This document shows, one piece after another, positions 38,931 to 41,668 of a stretch of 41,668 nucleotides of DNA; the first letter of the stretch is position 1; the number at the start of each line of letters is the position of its first letter. Below the pieces are notes generated by a model. That model had not been told where the DNA came from and made no database searches. It saw only the letters and a list, made by a program, of their open reading frames with translations. The position numbers and the translations under genes are program-made. The DNA lies in IMG/VR virus record IMGVR_UViG_3300028802_000036, positions 1 to 41,668 of that record; one strand, given 5' to 3'. This DNA comes from a virus.

Positions 38931-40999
38931 TGCAGGTCCACTTCAACTATCCCGACGGCACGAGCGACACGGTTGAGGCGCCCGACAAGGCGACCGCCGC
39001 GGCCATGGCCCAGCAGAAGGTCAACGCCTGGGCTGCCGGGCGTAGCGGCGGCCGTAACGACGACGCGCTCGGCCCCGTCCTCGAGGGCATCACCGGCGGC
39101 TGGCTCGACGAGGCCTCGGGCGGCGTCGGCGCGCTGATCAGCGCCATGGGTGGCGGCACCCTCGAGGAGGGCTATCGCCGTGGGTTCGAGGGCAGCAAGG
39201 GCCGGCGCGAGGGGTTCGCGAAGCGGAACCCGAAGACCTCAACGGCGCTCGAGCTCGCCGGCGGCGTCGGCTCCTTCGCGCTCCTCCCCGAGGTCAAGGC
39301 TGCCCAGGCGCTCGGCGGTGCCGCCAGGCTTGGCCGCGTCGGTGCGCGTCTGACCGACGCTGCAGCGACTGGCGCGGCCTATGGCGGGGCGGCTGGCGCC
39401 GGCTACGCGGAGAGCCCCGAGGGCCTCGACAGTAGGCCTATCGATGTGGCTGCCAGCACGGTCGGCGGCGCGCTCACCGGAGCGGGCCTCGGTGCGGGCC
39501 TCGGTGCGGGCGGCGAGGCGGTGCTCGGCGGGGCAGCGGCTGCCGGCCGCGGGCTGCGGCGCGCTGTCATGGGCGACGTCACCCGCGCCGATGTCGAGCG
39601 CACCGTCGGCCGCAACGTGCGCCGTGAGCATGGCGGCACAGTCGACGACCTCGTCAACGAAATGCGCGGCCTGCAGGGTGAGGGCTACGACGTCCGCATC
39701 GGCGACATGGGCGGCGTTCGCACCCGGCGCATGGCGCGGGCGGCGGCCGACATCAGCCCCGAGGCGCAGCAGACGCTCGAGGGCGTCACCCGGCCGCGGT
39801 TCGAGAGCCAGAGCGGGCGCACCCAGGCGGCGATCGAGCGCGAGAGCGGCGGCGTCGGCGAAGAGACCCGTTTCGGCATGGGCGACCGCATCCGCGCGGC
39901 AGAACGTGAACGCGGCGCGCTCTACAACGAAGCCTACCAGCGCGGCGACGAGGGCATCCCATGGTCGCCCGAGCTCGCCGACCTGGCGCACGACGACCCG
40001 ACCTTCCGCGAGGTCATGCGGACGGCTGCCCAGCGGCTGCAGCAGAACAATCATGCGGCGCGGGCACGCGGTGGGCGGCAATGGGATCTCTATGGCCGCG
40101 AGCCCAGGCCGGCCCGGGGCATTGGCGACAACAGCGGCAGCGGCTCTGGACCGCGTGGCACGCTCGCCTACTGGGACCAAGTCAAGCGCGAGCTCGACCG
40201 CCGGATCAACGTCGCCGGCACCAACGAGGGCGGCCGGCAGACGGAAGAGGCCCGCGCGCTCGACATGATGCGGCGGACGCTCGTCGAGCACCTCGACAGC
40301 CACGTGCCGGCCTATGCCCATGCCCGTGGCCGGGCGCACGATCTCTTCGGCGGGCGCGATGCGCTGCAGATCGGCGAACACGCCTTCGACACCGGCATGA
40401 CCGGCACCGAGATCCGCCGCGTGCAGGCCGAGCTGACGCCGTCGGAGCGGCGGCTGTTCCAGATGGCATGGATCAGCAAGATGCAGACCCACGTCCGCCA
40501 GATGGGCGACACCACCGACATTGGGAAGAAGATCGCGGCGAGCGACCATGCGCGCGACCAGCTCGTCGCCGTGTTCGGCCGCGACCGGGCCGAGAACCTG
40601 ATCCGCCATCGCGACATCGAGCGGCGGCTGAACCTCCTCGACATGGAGGTGCGCGGCAACAGCAAGTCGGTGCGCTATGCCATCGGCGCGCTCGGCGGCG
40701 CCGGCATTGGCGCGCTCAGCTCGGGCGGCAATCTCTTCGACACGCGGACATGGATAGGCGCTGGTCTCGGTGCGGCTGCAGCTCTCGGCTTCGGGCGCAC
40801 GCGGGCCGCGCTGTCGGGCATGATCAACGAGCGAGCGGCGCAGTGGGTCGCGCACGCGCTGACCAGCCGCGACCCCGAGCTGCTCCGCCGCATCGCGAGT
40901 ATGGGACAGCGCGACCCGCAGATCCGCGAGGCAATTTCACGGCTCGGTCGAGTGGGCGCCGGCGTCGGCACCATGGGCACCGAGCAGGCGATGCATTGA
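38930..40999 (+). CDS. Putative DNA-ejection / pore-forming internal virion protein (689 aa)
   Basis: The ATG shares its A with the preceding stop. Residues 1-35 form a small domain (VHFNYPDGTSDTVEAPDKAT) seen at the start of several phage internal proteins. Gly/Ala-rich hydrophobic stretches follow (GGALTGAGLGAGLGAGGEAV; AIGALGGAGIGALSSGG), and long helices with TRPRFESQSGRTQAAIERES. Gly-zipper segments suit insertion into a membrane, as in ejection proteins such as P22 gp16. No enzymatic motif is obvious. It is the last gene before the collar fibre. Confidence 0.7.
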   Translation: MQVHFNYPDGTSDTVEAPDKATAAAMAQQKVNAWAAGRSGGRNDDALGPVLEGITGGWLDEASGGVGALISAMGGGTLEEGYRRGFEGSKGRREGFAKRNPKTSTALELAGGVGSFALLPEVKAAQALGGAARLGRVGARLTDAAATGAAYGGAAGAGYAESPEGLDSRPIDVAASTVGGALTGAGLGAGLGAGGEAVLGGAAAAGRGLRRAVMGDVTRADVERTVGRNVRREHGGTVDDLVNEMRGLQGEGYDVRIGDMGGVRTRRMARAAADISPEAQQTLEGVTRPRFESQSGRTQAAIERESGGVGEETRFGMGDRIRAAERERGALYNEAYQRGDEGIPWSPELADLAHDDPTFREVMRTAAQRLQQNNHAARARGGRQWDLYGREPRPARGIGDNSGSGSGPRGTLAYWDQVKRELDRRINVAGTNEGGRQTEEARALDMMRRTLVEHLDSHVPAYAHARGRAHDLFGGRDALQIGEHAFDTGMTGTEIRRVQAELTPSERRLFQMAWISKMQTHVRQMGDTTDIGKKIAASDHARDQLVAVFGRDRAENLIRHRDIERRLNLLDMEVRGNSKSVRYAIGALGGAGIGALSSGGNLFDTRTWIGAGLGAAAALGFGRTRAALSGMINERAAQWVAHALTSRDPELLRRIASMGQRDPQIREAISRLGRVGAGVGTMGTEQAMH

Positions 41000-41009
41000 G
41001 GGCAACGAC

Positions 41010-41668
41010 ATGGCCGGCTTCTGGCACCTCTCCTCGACGATGATGTTTGACGAGCTCGGCGTCCCCGCGCCTGGCGCACAGGCCTACTTCTATGCGGCCG
41101 CGGTCCTCGACGAGCTCGCCGTCTACAAGGACAGCTCGCTCACCACCAAGTGGAACCAGCCGGTCACGGCGGACGGCTTCGGCCGCATGCCGAACGTCTA
41201 CCTCGACGACACCGCCGCCAGCTACTACCGCTTCCGCGTCACCAGCGCCCAGGGCGTGGAGCTGATCGCGCTCGCCTCGATCCCCATCAACGCCGGCAGC
41301 GGCGGTGGTGGCGGTGGCAGCGGCGTCGACCCCACGACGATCTTCTCGACCGGCTTCGTCATGTGGGGGCTGAGCGCGCAGCAGATCGCGGGCTTCGTGC
41401 GGCTGAATGACCGCACGATCGGCAGCGCCACCTCGGGCGCCGTGGAGCGCGCCAACGCCGACTGCAATGCGCTGTTCCTCTACCTGTGGAACAACTTCAC
41501 CGATGTCGTCTGCCCGGTGTCGACGGGCCGCGGCGCGAGCGCTGCAGCGGACTGGGCGGCGAACAAGAACATCGGCCTGCCCAACATGCGCGGCAACACC
41601 GCCTTCGGTGTCGACGGCATGGGCAACGTGCTCAACGGCAAGATCACTGCATCGACGACGGCGACGCC
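41010..41668 (+). CDS. Tail-collar fibre protein, N-terminal part (runs off window end)
   Basis: The ATG follows GAGGG. 219 complete codons are present. The N-terminus (FWHLSSTMMFDELGVPAPGA; YKDSSLTTKWNQPVTADGFG) is the small beta domain that joins podovirus fibres to the tail. After a Gly/Ser linker, a collar domain begins (TIFSTGFVMWG; LPNMRGNTAFGVDGMGNVLN). The phrase LPxxRG...G.DxMG normally precedes the His-rich C-terminal segment found at positions 3-212. The fibre would be about 290-300 residues. Confidence 0.8.
   Translation, partial: MAGFWHLSSTMMFDELGVPAPGAQAYFYAAAVLDELAVYKDSSLTTKWNQPVTADGFGRMPNVYLDDTAASYYRFRVTSAQGVELIALASIPINAGSGGGGGGSGVDPTTIFSTGFVMWGLSAQQIAGFVRLNDRTIGSATSGAVERANADCNALFLYLWNNFTDVVCPVSTGRGASAAADWAANKNIGLPNMRGNTAFGVDGMGNVLNGKITASTTAT

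Overview
The window is an essentially complete genome of a tailed phage with a podovirus-like gene set. The DNA is GC-rich and packed with genes that start on ATG, GTG or TTG, often with 1-4 base stop/start overlaps. A likely host is an alphaproteobacterium, perhaps Rhizobiales. This is inferred from base composition, a DUF3309-type membrane protein, an RMF-like protein and the style of the tail and head proteins; nothing in the sequence proves it. I see no integrase, DNA or RNA polymerase, primase, methyltransferase, tRNA or CRISPR array. The two ends of the window encode the two halves of one tail-collar fibre, so the molecule is probably circular or circularly permuted, with a few bases missing at the join.

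Layout. (1) 41010 to the end, plus 1-3470 (+): tail fibre, further tail or receptor-binding proteins and a Met/Pro/Gly-rich protein. (2) 9464 down to 3427 (-): an operon of 15 tightly overlapping genes with RecT annealase, YqaJ-type exonuclease, an RMF-like protein, a coiled-coil protein, exported or membrane proteins and many small unknowns. (3) 9588-16839 (+): XRE regulator, Acb2/Tad1-like hairpin protein, RuvC-like resolvase, PC4-like ssDNA-binding protein, replication-initiator-like protein and unknowns. (4) 17837 down to 16834 (-): five small genes, including a zinc-ribbon peptide and a one-helix membrane peptide. (5) 17930-23869 (+): small and large terminase, GH25 endolysin and P22-like portal. 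(6) 23879-26649 (+): fibre or spike proteins and three small membrane proteins. (7) 26650-27063: a gene-free stretch with strong nested RNA hairpins. (8) 27064-32315 (+): scaffold, N4-gp56/DUF4043-type capsid protein, decoration-like protein, terminator, gp4-like adaptor, Gp49/Gp66 family protein and P22 gp10-like hub. (9) 32315-40999 (+): five large internal-virion or ejection-type proteins.

How the parts work together. Two leftward operons start at near-identical 45-bp blocks (9484-9528 and 17858-17902). Each carries a dyad TGCAnAATTnkGCA over a -35-like TTGC element. The small XRE protein encoded beside the first block is the obvious candidate to bind both. RecT, the exonuclease and the resolvase form a recombination module that may serve replication or concatemer formation. 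The late genes build a short-tailed particle with a P22-like portal and hub, an N4-like coat protein and a large ejectosome. Several virion proteins share a short motif, [ND]-[YW]-A-x-x-L, near a terminus, and one of them is largely built of 11-residue repeats.
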